NCBI GenBank assembly: GCA_004794785.1
Contig: SJOL01001962.1
Span: 644,497 to 708,496, forward strand
Direction of reading: 5' to 3'
DNA: 64,000 nucleotides
Source: Opisthorchis felineus
Taxonomy: Eukaryota > Platyhelminthes > Trematoda > Opisthorchiida > Opisthorchiidae
Under the pieces are notes generated by a model. The model saw only the letters and a list, made by a program, of their open reading frames with translations, did no database searches and had not been told where the DNA came from. Positions 11,779-23,362 of this stretch are shown here, in pieces. The position numbers and the translations under genes are program-made. The number at the start of each line of letters is the position of its first letter. Position 1 is the stretch's first letter.

Positions 11779-12431
11779 GCTGCGGCACGCCTCTGGTGAT
11801 CCAGAGGCTGAAGCGACAGGATGTGCAGGCGTTAGTATTGTCCTAAGTCACCGGGCGGAAGTATCCTTGCTTGACTCAATTAGGAGGTCGACAAGTATTT
11901 GAATCGGTACGTACGCACAATGGTGAAAGATCGCTTCACCTGTGTGCTTACCGCAAGCTGTTTTTATGCAGTACTAACATCCGAAATGGCCGAAGTCATC
12001 TGGCCACATGGTGTCCTCCAACGGCATGCCGGCCACAAACTCAGATCGACCACATTGCCATCAGTTACCGATGGCGGGGATCAATAACTGACTGTCGGTC
12101 GTTTTGGAACACATTTGTGGATTCTGACCACGCACTCGTCAGGAGTCGCATCTCTCTACGTTTTCCAGGGCCGCGTAAGGTGCGGACAAATCGCTTGGCA
12201 ACTGAGATACTGGCAGATCCGGATGTTAGACGAACTTACCTGACTTGTCTTCTAGAACATCTTCCAAATGCTCCACCATCAGACGCGAACTCATGCTGGG
12301 ACGAGATTGCCACTTCTTTGCATAGTGCTGGGAATTTGCCTGTGGTACGGCACCCCAAGGCTCACGCAAGCACTGGATATCAGACCGAACGGTGGCATTC
12401 CTTAGATCTCGGAGGGATGAACATAACTTGA
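11779..12431 (+). pseudogene. RTE-like AP endonuclease fragment
   Basis: Frame from 11795 reads SGDPEAEATG and then an LSHRAEVSLLD segment; within a few codons the homology jumps, in another frame, to LGGRQVF followed by RTHNGERSLHLC. Compared with the sister copy at 41.9-42.8 kb, the part between these blocks (roughly 80 codons, including the GDINAQVG motif) is missing, so the catalytic centre of the endonuclease is gone. The remaining C-terminal half continues through IDHIAISYRWRGS and DSDHALVRSR. In an intact element this enzyme nicks target DNA for target-primed reverse transcription. Confidence 0.8.
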
Positions 12432-12546
12432 TGCGACGAATTAGCAGACGTCCAGTGATGACGAGCGTGCAAGCCGACCGTGAAATGCGGTAGACAAAGA
12501 AAACCAAGGAAATGGAAGAGCCCAGAAAGCCGGTAATGCCCCAAGA

Positions 12547-14190
12547 TTATTTCAGTTGATCCGTACTACCGGTCCCCGAAAATCACCTGTGAGCAAAACA
12601 ATCAAGGATCGGAATGGAGTGACCATCTCGAATAAAGAAGAACGCCTCGACCGGTGGGCCGAATACTTCCAACAACAATTGTCATGGCCACCAGCTGGCA
12701 CTCATCTGGATCCCACAGGTGACGTAGAACCCTGGACGGTGAATGTGGAACCACCTACGGCGTTGGAGGTTTACGACTGCATATGTTCTCTCAAGCGCCA
12801 CCGAGCTTCTGGTCTGGATGACCTCCCATCCGCTTTATTCAAAGATGGGGGTGAAGTCCTCAGTCAGCGCTTGTCTGATCTGTTCGCTTGCATTTGGGAA
12901 AAGGAGTCTGTCCCAGACAACTGGGGAGAGTCGGTGATAGTGCCCATTTTCAAAAAGGGGCTCGTAGTGAGTGTGGCAACCACAGGGGGATCAGCTTGAC
13001 CCCGGTCGTAACGAGACTGTTGAGGTCACTCGTGATTCGTCGCCTTACGGTGGCTCGTGAAACACTGACTCGAGAGCAGCAAGCGGGATTCCGGCCTGGT
13101 AGGGGTTGCGTTAACCAAATCTTCACACTTCGTCAGGTACTAGAACAACGCCATACGTATAAGCGACCAACAATTTTTGTATACCTAGACTTCCAAGGCG
13201 CATTCGACTCGGTTGACCGGTCTGTTCTTCTTGACACGCTTGCCCACCAAGGAATGCCCCGGAAGTTCGTGAACACAAGCCTTTGTATTCTAAAACTTCC
13301 GGACGTGTGAGAGTATACGGCGAGCTCTCCAAAAGCTTCCGTACACAAAGCGGTGTCCGTCAGGGATGCCCACTCTCTCCATTCCTATTTAACTTCGTGA
13401 TCGACGAAATGATGAGGCGAACTCTGGAAGGCCTTCAAAACTCCGGTGTTCAAATAGCCTGTGCCGAAAACCTTGTCGGTCTGGAATATGCAGACGATAT
13501 CGTTCTCGTCTTCGAAGATGAGAAGGCGCAGGTGTTTTTTGTTGAACTGTCACAAAGTGTAAGGTCAGGCTCGTGGACATGCAGTCACTAAACACGCCAC
13601 TTACAATCCAGGGAGAGGCACTGGAAGTTGTGGAGCGTTTCACGTAACTTGGAAGTTGTAGTAGTTCTGACTGCAATGTGACAGATAAGGTCAATGCAGG
13701 AATCTGCAAGGCCCGGGTTGCGTTTGCTAATTTGAGACACCTATGGCGTCAAAGTGGTGTATCCCTGAATCTGAAGAGACGTGTGTATCAAGCTACAGTG
13801 CGGGCTGTTTTGTTGTATGGATATGAGACTTGGCCTGTTCGTGCAGCAGAACTGAGACGTCTTCAGGTGTTCGACAATCGTTGTCTCAGAACCATAACTC
13901 GTGTGGTGTCGGCGAATCCATAACGAGGCAATTAGAAAGCGAGTTTTCGATGGTGTAACGGTGACTTCTATTGAAGAATATGTCCAGCACCAGAGGCTGC
14001 GTTGGTTGGGACATGTGCTGCGTATGCCGAACCATCGTTTACCGAAGAGAGTGCTGTTCTCCGTGCACAGTTCAGTGTTGGAAGCAGAGCGTTGGCCAAA
14101 TCTTGATCTGGCAGAGAGGTATGATGAGAGTTACGAAACGTTTGGGTGCTGTCGGTGCTACTCACCTTCCAGGATGAGGGACGCGTGATC
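12547..14190 (+). pseudogene. RTE-like reverse transcriptase, frameshifted
   Basis: RT homology runs through at least four frames. 12547-12960: a KEERLDRWAEYFQQQL segment, an RASGLDDLPSALFK segment (start of RT) and SVPDNWGESVIVPIFKKG. 12950-13275: QQAGFRPGRGCVNQI and VYLDFQGAFDSVDR, carrying the first catalytic Asp region. 13290-13560: GVRQGCPLSPFLF and the catalytic YADD at 13487-13498. 13680-14190: [24 protein letters not shown] and LRWLGHVLRMPNHRLP, the C-terminal part. The motifs are well preserved but the frames are not, so it cannot make active enzyme. Confidence 0.85.
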
Positions 14191-14457
14191 CCCACTGCGC
14201 CCGGTTCAAGACACTGCAGGATATGGCTGCCAACAGATGTCAGTGGCGTTCTTGTTGTCAGTTTCTATCCAGACTGCCTGAATGATTGTCTAGAATTGTG
14301 GGCACCTCGGAATGATTGTGTTAAGCTAGCACCAAGTCCCTCCCCCGTCCACCTTTATTCTGTTTTTCACAAAAGGACTTTCAAATAGATCATGCTTTTA
14401 CGGCAGCGAAGCATCGGTGTTGAACTCCGATGTCATGCTGTCGATGATGATGATGAA

Positions 14458-15033
14458 ACCGTGGCACTGATAAACCTTCAGAACGTTTCTTCTTTGAGGT
14501 TATTTCAACGATGCATCCGGGATTTGTAAACATTCACATTTCGCTTCTCCCGTGAATCTTGAGGGTTTTCAAATGAAAGACTACAAGTTGCTCGGTTTTT
14601 ATGGACCTTTTGAGTGGCTGGGTTTTTTTCTTCGATGTAAAGTGGTTTCTTGTTTAGTATGAAATTTGTTCACATTTTCCGGTGTTTATTTGCACCTCTA
14701 ACATATTAAAGTTTATAGAGTTATCCAGAAACTTTATTCACTAGCTGTGGCCAGAAGTAACAAAAGAGGTCGGCCTATACCGAAAACGTTGGTATATGGT
14801 ACCTGGATACCTTCCACTTTGCAAGGAGCTAACTTCTTGCTGAGTCTGGGGAACGAAATCATTTTTGCGGTCGTAAGATACATAGATCGTCCGGATTATA
14901 AACCGAACAACGTCTAGTTGATGACATTTTCTCTAGTTTTCTGCAACTGATTAGTCAATCATGCCAGTTCCTCAAGTTTCTATACTTCAATTTTTATTAT
15001 ATCTCACCGAACTTACTTCATTCCATAAATCAG
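14458..15033. other. Intron sequence, nothing recognised
   Basis: AT-rich sequence between the (GAT)n end of the RTE-like element and the next exon's acceptor. Confidence 0.4.
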
Positions 15034-15297
15034 AAAAAACGAACATCTCAGTTAGACCTGGAAGACGGGTACACAAGAAAGGAGACGTTCTGAGGTGCAG
15101 TGATAGGTCGCAGCCGAAAGAATCGAAAATCCTGCTGCATCTCATTTCTTATCCAAAATCGTTCAAAGGAAACTTTGGCAGGGAACGGACTCTTAACCTG
15201 GACAAGAGCTTTCCGGGAGGACACTATGTTGTACAGTGTCGTCTATTTCAAAAACACAATGTCATATTCGATATCAGCCGCGGCTTCGTCATCTCAG
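15034..15297 (+). CDS. Ig-like domain exon 2 of the receptor-like gene
   Basis: 264 nt, entering after tccataaatcag and leaving at G|gtacgg (15298), again phase 1 to phase 1. The 88-codon product has GDVLRCSD (first Ig cysteine, residues about 22-29) and GGHYVVQCRLF (F strand with the second cysteine, residues about 63-73), which is a good Ig-like pattern, and an N-glycosylation site NIS near the start. It is extracellular if the gene model is right. The acceptor's pyrimidine tract is weaker than those of the other exons. Confidence 0.55.
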
Positions 15298-16970
15298 GTA
15301 CGGTTCAGTAGATCTTGTCCCGTAGGAAATATCTTTATTGTCCATACATTCACAAGGTTTGAACTTATCGATTTTGCGTCACAGAATTACATATCTACGG
15401 AACAAAAAACGAAAGTATGGCCCTTTTCCTTACTTTTTGTAGACGGGGTGGACAGCTCTCATGGCAGTGCAAGATTATCACACATCTCCTACCGTTTTTC
15501 GCGGCTAGTTCTTTACCTTCCTAGAAAAAAACAATTCAGAAACCTGATGAGATAATTCACTGTTTTACTCCATTTTCTCTCATCTACTAACCAAGTGTTT
15601 ACCATTGAGAACGTATTCGGTTCGGATGGCTGAGTCGATAAAATGGTAGATTGCTACTTCAACCACTCAAGGTCTATTTTCTGTGGGCACAAACGGATTA
15701 ACTATTTCTTTTTTCCATCATCTCTACTTGAAATGTTTGCACCCTCCATGTCCTCCTTCTCCATGTCACCCTCCTCTCTATGTCAGCTCACCAGCAACCT
15801 CCGTGTTACCAAATAATCCATGATATTCTTGGGTTGTGAGCTGCTATCCCCGCAAAGTACAAAGTGCTCCAGATTCAAAATTATCTGAATCAAAAAGTAC
15901 AGAATTCCTTGCACTTCGTTTCAACAGATCTTTCTGAATCACCAAATACTTCCTCAGCACAGAAACCTGCGATTATACCAGTGAAATTGCTACTGTAATT
16001 TGCATAAACCTGACTATGGACAAGCTGAAATTGCTCATTGTAGTGTAAATACCAGAAAATATTGTGTGGCTAAAGGCTATCGCACAAAACACGATTGGTC
16101 ATTGAGGGTTAGCAGAATTTTGGCAGGTTGTAGCTCTCTCAGGTAAACGTGTATGTGTGAGCGCGTTCAAGAAGTGAAAAACGGTTCCAAACGAACCGTC
16201 TGACTTTATCATCGCAACACACCTGGGAACAGGTTTCAAAGACCTATATGACGTAATGTAGGAAACAGTGATAAGACTGCCGAACTTTTATGACAACTAA
16301 GTCAACTTGAGCAACTCAACTTTTTGGTTTTCACACAAGGCATTTGAAGTTGACTTCCCGATGACAATATTATTCACCGCCTAATTCGCCCTTCAATACC
16401 AGAGAAATTCTCGCTTGTTACTTACACCTTACATGAGGTTCCGCTCACTAAATATATGAAACACCAGAGAAGTTGGTGTCACAAGCCTGTTTAAGTGAGG
16501 CACTGCGGCTTGGATAATTTACTGGTTGATTGTTGGATGTATCAGAGTTCACTCGTTTTTTCCTTGTTTCATTCTATAGTGATACAAAGCAACAAACTGC
16601 ACAATAGTTCTTCACCGTCGTTCTCGGCCTCTAGTACTCCATTGTTCCTGATTTCAATGAAGGTCTTTCTATTTAGGTGTTTCCAAACTAACTGGCTGAC
16701 TTTGCTCGGTAACTTTCGGACGGTTTCAAAATTAGCGTTACAACAGGTGTCAACTCATCCTTTGCACCAAGAAACCTTTAAAGGGGGTTGATCACTTGTG
16801 TATGAACTATTTATGCCCATTAGTGTCCCATCCAACCTTTCGTATGCCGTCAGTAGTCACTCTGATGCAAAACGTGACTTAGCAGAAATACTGAATCACT
16901 ACAGAGAGACAACTAATGAATCGGCTGTTACTAGTACTTAGTCATATTCTCAAATCAACTACAGTAAGTT
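15298..16970. other. Intron sequence, nothing recognised
   Basis: T- and A-rich. A tRNA-like string near 15620-15640 (ggatggctgagtcg) is too degraded to call. Confidence 0.4.
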
Positions 16971-17249
16971 CCTTCATGGGAGTCACCTCCAACTAAGCAT
17001 ACGTCAGTACAGTCCTGTGATTTCTGGCCCGGAACTTCTATCGCATGCGAGACTAGCGAAATTCAAAACAACATATCAGGTATCTCCAAAGGGCATATTC
17101 AACTGTCATCCCTCATGGGAGTCATCTCCAACTAAGCATACGTCAGTACAGTCCTGTGATTTCTGGTCTGGAACTCCTATCGTATGCGGGACTAGCAAAA
17201 TTCAAAACAACATATCAGGTATCTCCAAAGGGCAGATTCAACTGTCATC
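16971..17249. repeat. Tandem duplication, 2 x 139 bp
   Basis: Bases 16971-17109 are repeated at 17110-17249 with a handful of differences (cctTcatggg/ccCtcatggg, tctggCCCggaac/tctggTCTggaac). The unit has no evident coding function. It lies within an intron of the Ig-like gene. Confidence 0.9.
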
Positions 17250-18324
17250 AGCGAATAAGAGACAGTAACTGTTCATCGTTTTTTCATCTACTTCCTAACC
17301 AAGTGCACATGGTTTCTCATACTGCAGACAGTTTTTCTTCAGTTAGTTTGAAGCCCCAAAACATATCGCTCATGTCTGTGTTCAGCGATGAACGATGGTG
17401 GGCTGCTCACTGTTTCAAAGCCACCATAAAGTCCGCGGACATATCAGGTTGTTAACAAACGGACATGAATTTGCAACTTAACGCAGGAAGCCTGACTTGA
17501 CGGCATCATTCACCTTGTCATGGCAAAAAATATATATGAAGCTTAGTGCTGAAGCAAACGTTTTTTTACCCCTGCGCTTCTCCAGTGCGTGTACATTCAT
17601 CTCGCAAGTGAGAACGATAAAAGCAAAATGATTCGGATGGATTTGTTCACTAATCTTGAATATGGCCTTCAGCTGATGTATGTCGGGGAACAGCGTTTTC
17701 AGACAGTGAGTTTTACAGGAATGTAGTCTTCGAGAGAGGCTTCTTGAGAGAAAATATCATGTAGGAATATTCTCCTCTTATCTTTGGTTGGAGTTTAGAT
17801 AACTGTAAAATTACTTAATCGTTATCTGGGTCAAACGGTTCCCTGAAGAAGGCTCACCCAGGCCTAAGACCACTTAAACAGTTCAGTAGAGAAGTTTTTA
17901 CCCGATGTTACTGAGTTTGTATCCAGCGAACAGGTGAGCGGCGTGTAATTGACTGGTAGTAACCTGGTAGACCAAGTACCGTTTGTACCGAACCGATTGT
18001 GGTGCGTTATAAGTTCACACAAGAATAATTTGAGTATTCAGGCCCTCAGAAACCTCTTCGTGGAAGTCAACCAAGCCAGACTTGATAATACCGCTCAGAA
18101 GTTTCACTACGCATGAATAACAGCTTAATTAAATAATACGACTTGGAACCACAGTTGTTCAAATCTCGTGCATAGAAAAGATCACTGAAGTGAGTGGCCT
18201 GGATATTCAGTGGCCCCTCAGTCAGCCTGCTGAGCTTTTCACCATCCATAGCAACCTACTCGCAATTATTGATGAATATTAAAACTGCACCCTTACTTCA
18301 CTCTGTAACCCCCGTCCCCTTCAG
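17250..18324. other. Intron sequence, nothing recognised
   Basis: Contains a ctgaagaaggc string near 17850 that recalls the hammerhead-like repeats but lacks the GAAA box. Confidence 0.4.
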
Positions 18325-18594
18325 TGATCCCGAGTACAGCCGAAATCACTGAACACAGTAGGAGTAAAAGTTTACCGTTCTTCGAGTGCGAATCTGACGG
18401 CTATCCATTGACACAAATAACCTATGAGTGGCGGGTGGAGAAGCATCCGGGAGGTTTGATAGAAGCCAGCAGTAACCGGTTATACATTACTAGCTTCACA
18501 GTGACGGGTAAGCTTCGAATATCTTGTTTTGTTCGGCACCCAGGCCTCAACGGTTCTGCAGAAGTTCGAGCGGAGTACGAGATGATATACTACG
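18325..18594 (+). CDS. Ig-like domain exon 3 of the receptor-like gene
   Basis: The best Ig exon: 270 nt, acceptor gtaacccccgtccccttcag, donor G|gtaagt at 18595, phase 1 to phase 1. The 90-codon product shows the three landmarks of an Ig domain in order: FFECES (first Cys, residue about 21), YEWRV (core Trp, about 35) and LRISCFVRHP (second Cys, about 67), plus an NGS glycosylation site. The next exon in line has a transmembrane segment, so this would be the membrane-proximal Ig domain. Family not identified. Confidence 0.65.
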
Positions 18595-20757
18595 GTAAGT
18601 CCTGGTTCTTAACCCTTTTCGTGGATTGTTTGTGAGCTGACTATTTAGAGGAGCAAAGTGAATGTCAGCGAAACCACGTGACTCGCTGATATTTTGTGAC
18701 TGGCGAATGTAAATTCAGGCAACTAATGTAGCATATCGCACGGGCTACTTCATACAGGAAATATGATCTCCTCGAAAAATCCGTGATCACTACAAAATAA
18801 CTATGATGTTGAACTGAAGTCAATTTTTTTCAAGGTTCTTTCAGAGTTTAGACGTCTAATAATTTACAGTCCTATCAGATCAATAGTGAATAAGTGTGAA
18901 AATACGCTTCATTATTGTTGACAGCAACCTCAAGGGGAATTAACAAAGAATGCGAAGTCCCTGGTGTGCAAACATTCATGGATCACCTTATGAAGCGCCC
19001 GCGATATTGTGTCACTGCAGGAACTTTATCCCAATACGTTTTACAGGATGTGAATAGTTTAGAATGACTCAGATGAAATCGTAAATAAACCAGTTTGTCT
19101 GAGTGGCGCTTCGGTTCACAAACGCATCTTTATGAACATTCCTGCCGAGTAAAGCCCACGTCCCTTTAAGGACTAATTTTTACCATTCCGAAAACGTTCT
19201 CCATCGAAGTAAATAGGAGAACTCACGCACCTTGGGCGGTGCAATTGAAGGTACAACAGAAGAAAACACAGAGGGCAAGTTGCTCATAAATACTGTTCGC
19301 TTTTTGTTCCCACTCAGTTAAGAGCAGCTCTGTGCAGATCAGCTATTTCCTACTCGTGATTTACCACTCATAGACCACTAGTCGGGCTCAAATAGTACGT
19401 AGCTATAATTTCAGGGTAGAAAAAAGTCTATAGGTATGTCCTCAGTTAAGACTATGGGCCTTTATCTGTAATATTTAGCGCGTGTCAAGTGGTACCTCAT
19501 AGTGTGACATCACATGTTTTAATAAACCAGCCTTCTATGGAAGACAGTGCCAGCTTGTCCGGCTTACATTGACCTGTTTTCAGGAATGGGAACAGACCTT
19601 GATAAGACAGCACGAACTTCAGTTTCACTTGGACCTTATATGAATAACAGTGCACTAGGTAATTCAACATAGATAAATGGTACAGTCTCTCACCTTGATG
19701 AGAATCTGGTTCTTATAAGTTTTCGTAGAAATGGGGCGGGTGGGAAAGTGGGAAAAATAAAGTTTCTCCTACGCTTCATAAGTGGGCAAAGTGGTCTTTG
19801 TACAGAAGTTACATTCTCACAATGGCAGAGGAATCGATGTGATGGAGTTATCTGACCATGACCTTTAGTAATGGCGCAAACAATGCTGTGAGTTGACGAC
19901 TTAGCATCAAAAGGTGATGGCCAACCCTCAAGCTCTATCTACGAGTCGCATTATTTTTATAATTGCAGCATATGAGAGCACTACAATTGGCCTATCAATA
20001 AATACAGCGTGTCGTAGTCAGTGTACGCTATTACAATCTTCAAATTACCTTCCATGCGAAGTCACACAAACCAGTGAAATTATTTGAGGAATCAAAAAGC
20101 CAGGGTATGCTAGGGAACGCGGATGCTCCCTGTGAGGTCACCATCCTGCTCATAACGCAATCAGAGATCGGCTCTCTACAAAGTTACAACCAAGTGACAA
20201 ATCTGAAGAATCGTTCTCCACTCACTCATTAAACCCTATCGTAGCAGGCGACCTACTGGGCTCCGATTAGTCCTCCAGCAAGGTTCATTTTTTTACGCAA
20301 TACTCTACAACAGCCGGTGACTTCGAACCACCAAAGATCGATCGACACCAAGCCCCATAGAGCCAATCAGGTAGTGGACCAATCACAATCATTTTAACAT
20401 TCAGTGAAGCATCCTCAGGGCGATGAATAATGCTATTCATAACGGAAAAAACTATGATTTTGCATTAATGCACCGAGGATCCCATGTAGTGGAGCAAATC
20501 CTTTTCATTGTTTTCTGGAAGCAAAAAGTCCAGGGCATTGGAAAGACACGGAACATCTTGTGCACTGTCTATGACGACTTCCAGCTTGATATCATGCTCA
20601 CTCATCCAGTATGAATGGAGTTGCTCTCCTTTGCAGTTAAAACAGAGTATCGTAGAACCTGCTGACTTCTGGGAATCTGTTTAACCTGTTACGATGTTGA
20701 GTTTGCCCCCACCCCTATCAGAAAATGCTAATGCACTCATTTTCTCTTTCCAATCAG
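18595..20757. other. Intron sequence, nothing recognised
   Basis: No repeat family or exon recognised. A short frame at 20423-20614 has no splice sites that fit. Confidence 0.4.
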
Positions 20758-20945
20758 CTGAGGCATTCAAAGGTGACGATTATCTGCCACTCTTTCAAAA
20801 CGACATCAAGCGGACAGCAATCATTTTGAATTCGCTGACAACCCTAGGATTCTTCTTCGCTTTGTTTTTCACACTGAGTATATTCAACCAACTGCATCGG
20901 TATAAAAAGGATGATCTGTTGTCCGAGGAAGAAATGGAGTTTACA
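20758..20945 (+). CDS. Transmembrane exon of the Ig-like receptor-like gene
   Basis: 188 nt, acceptor cattttctctttccaatcag, donor ACA|gtaagt at 20946, phase 1 to phase 0. It starts in the phase in which the third Ig exon ends. The product begins with an acidic stalk (AEAFKGDDYLP), then about 23 hydrophobic residues (AIILNSLTTLGFFF onward), then a basic stop-transfer segment (QLHRYKK) and an acidic stretch (LLSEEEMEF). This is the layout of a type I single-pass membrane protein leaving the membrane into the cytoplasm, and it is the strongest reason to join the exons into a receptor-like gene. Confidence 0.65.
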
Positions 20946-22005
20946 GTAAGTCTCTGTGGCTGAGTTATGTTTTGGAGACTGGCTCATACACAAATAAAAC
21001 ATGCCGCTGATCTGAGAAAATGCCATGGGTGTTTCAATGCTGAAAATTCTGTCCAAACCACATGTGTACGCATCACTAGCTTCTGGAAGTGCACTCAAAG
21101 ACTTTGAGAATATGTACCGAACGTTTTTGTTGTGACTCTTCTCCGAATGAACGAACTTTCTGCACGTAGCACGTCCCTTTTCTCCTGCAAACTGGAATAC
21201 TGGTAATTTAATTAACTGGTTTCAGAGTACCCCCACTCTTTTAGCTACTCCGCACAAATTTAACCGACGTTAACGTTTATGGAAACCTTTCTTGCGTTAG
21301 AGTCAAAATTGCATCATAGGTACGAACTCCCTCTAATCAGAGGTTCAGATGACTCTTTGTCTAATGCGAGCTTTAGAGTCTGAATTGTAAAAGTCAAACT
21401 ATGTACATAGTCGAGCTGGGAATCAGAACACGTAAGAAATTGAGAATTCAAGAATGAGGTATCGAATATGTTGGAAAAGACCAGTGCCAGGGTTATGGAT
21501 AATATTCAGTGAATGTGATCCAGTCACATTTAACGTTTGAATCCGTGGTTCATACAGTGACATTCTGATTAGTTTTGATCAACTTAGTACACGGGATGCT
21601 GGGGGTTGTTTTAATGATCAGGGAAACTACTAATTTAGTCAACTGCGGATAAATTATCTTAAAACCTCGGTCACTCATTAGTGATGACAGATTCTCTTAT
21701 CTCTTTCTGACGACCAACTCCATAATACGACCTGATTCATTCGGATTTTTCTGGATCGTGTTATTGTATCAAGAACAGTGGGACACCATCCTGCTAACTA
21801 TTCCCGACCGATAGTATTACCTAAGAAGCGGACAATAAGATTTTTTAGCAAAATAATGGGCCGTTCTGATGTAATGAAACAGGGTTGGGCAACTCGTGTT
21901 AGTTCGACATTGTCTGAACTCTCAGTCATTAAAAATACTTTCATCAGAATAGTAGGATACACAGTTGACATAATCACCTATCCTCTTCTGTGTTTCTCAT
22001 TCTAG
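20946..22005. other. Intron sequence, nothing recognised
   Basis: No coding or repeat signal beyond AT-rich sequence. Confidence 0.4.
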
Positions 22006-22149
22006 TTTGTCCGGGAAATCAAGCAGATGAAGAGGACTCCTATACAGGTTGAAAATCCGGGTGTGCCTGAAGAGACGTCAGATAGTTGTCAGCCTCCGAA
22101 TTCATTGTTTACATTGTACTGCCCGCATCTGGGACACACAAACTCATAA
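22006..22149 (+). CDS. Cytoplasmic exon of the receptor-like gene (two possible ends)
   Basis: Entered in phase 0 after cctcttctgtgtttctcattctag, matching the phase-0 end of the transmembrane exon. It codes FVREIKQMKRTPIQ, a basic juxtamembrane segment, and then meets a weak donor CAG|gttgaa at 22048. If spliced there (42-nt exon, phase 0), it joins the phase-0 exon at 26409. If not spliced, the frame continues for 33 more codons to TAA 22147-22149 and gives a short alternative tail. Confidence 0.45.
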   Translation, partial: FVREIKQMKRTPIQVENPGVPEETSDSCQPPNSLFTLYCPHLGHTNS

Positions 22150-22928
22150 AGGGTCATATCGCATGATGAGGGGGTGCGAATTGGTACTAAGATTAGTGCG
22201 TAGTTCCAACCAATAGCTGATCCCGGGGGCAACACATGTGGGAAGCTTTCGATTCAGCCAATGATCAACCAGGGTCACAACCACATAGTTGTCACCCGTG
22301 AGTGACATTCACTGATGAAGTACTTCAGATGAAAAGTCACAATTCTTGTCGTGAATTTACATGGATTATCCTACGTCATCAATTGGCCACTGTACAACGC
22401 TTTCATATGGTTAGAGGGGCAACAGATTCAATCACATGGACTCCCCGTAAAAATTTACAGTCATATTTTGAGAAGTTCAGAGACTTAGGACTTCGTTCCT
22501 TCTAAGTAAATCGGAACTATATTCCTGAAAGACACAGGTAACACATCCGTCCTCCGTAAAATGCATTCGCCGAGCTTCAAAAATGCTTTTGGAAACGGTT
22601 TGTTGTGATCTCGAAAATCATTCAGCTTTAGGGAGATCTCGATGTACTCAGCGATAGTATGCAGTGTGGTTGGCCGCCGTACTAAACCCTGCACTAGTTT
22701 GATTGTGGTCAGTTCGTCTCCTGATTCATAGTTCACTGGCTGGCATTGATCGGCCGTTTTTTGCAACTTAAAAGAAACGCACCTTGCTGACTAGGTGATC
22801 ATGGCTTGCGTTTGAATTAAACGAAAGTGAGGTGACCCTATTGCCTGACTCAGATTCACAAGCAATATGAAATCCAAGTCACAAAAAGAGGCCGTTCCTT
22901 AAGGACTCACTAACTGAAAAAATGATAT
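22150..22928. other. Intron or 3' flank, nothing recognised
   Basis: Falls within the last intron if the tail splices to 26409. No motif seen. Confidence 0.4.
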
Positions 22929-23362
22929 TCACTGATGATAAAAAGTGCGACCTGCAAGGTCTAAACAACTTGGTTTTTTTACGGCATAGTACGGGAAGGA
23001 TGATATTTTACAGTTTTGCATTCTAATATTGTGACATCCAAATCGTGCAGCTAAACCAAGCTGATAGTCAATCGGGATACAGTACGGATGGTAGGACACT
23101 TCAACTTGGCAACTCCCATATCCGTTTTCTACCCAAAATATTTGACAATCAGGCTGTTCTAAACACACATGGACAAGAACTCATTTAGAAACATGCGATC
23201 ACAATGATAGTATCCATATTTAGTTGAAATCGGCTTTTCGACAAAGTGGATGGTAGGTAAATATGGAATGTGAATCTTGGTGGGATTTACCAACAAAAAC
23301 TCAGCATAAATGCAGGAGTATTTAAAAACGCCATCAATCAGTAACAACCAGCAACGTCGCAT
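22929..23362 (-). pseudogene. Cysteine-rich ORF with 2-bp frameshift, antisense in intron
   Basis: On the minus strand, ATG at 23362 opens a frame with a modestly hydrophobic start (MRRCWLLLI) running to KYGYYHCDRMFLNEFL and SMC. At a tgtgtgt string near 23165 it shifts; the sense continues two bases later as LEQPDCQIFWVENG, GSCQV, PYCIPIDYQLG and ARFGC, closing at 22929. Nine or more Cys and a C-x5-C-x11-C spacing around FW recall PAN/apple-type secreted domains, but I would not assign the family. Either a 2-bp repeat slip broke the gene, or the slip is an assembly error, or tgtgtttag is an acceptor. No promoter or polyA signal was sought in detail. Confidence 0.35.

Larger units (their letters stand above)
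11775..14457 (+). mobile_element. RTE-like non-LTR retrotransposon, internally deleted and frameshifted
   Basis: Contains in order an endonuclease fragment, reverse transcriptase and a C-terminal segment, then a 3' end with a (GAT)n run at 14442-14456, the kind of short-repeat tail typical of RTE elements. The protein style (IDHIAISYRWRGS at the end of the endonuclease, VRQGCPLSPFLFNFVID and YADD in the RT, RWLGHVLRMP near the C terminus) fits the RTE/BovB-like group known from flatworms. The clade name is from memory, not from a tree. Several frame changes (near 11880, 12960, 13300, 13590 and 13900) make it dead. It sits in an intron of the Ig-like gene, same orientation. Confidence 0.85.

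Noticed and set aside
15618..15700. tRNA- or SINE-like string ggatggctgagtcg
   Set aside because: No B box at the expected distance and no SINE body.
17840..17880. ctgaagaaggc...ggcctaagacc as another hammerhead
   Set aside because: The GAAA box is missing and no stem I can be drawn.
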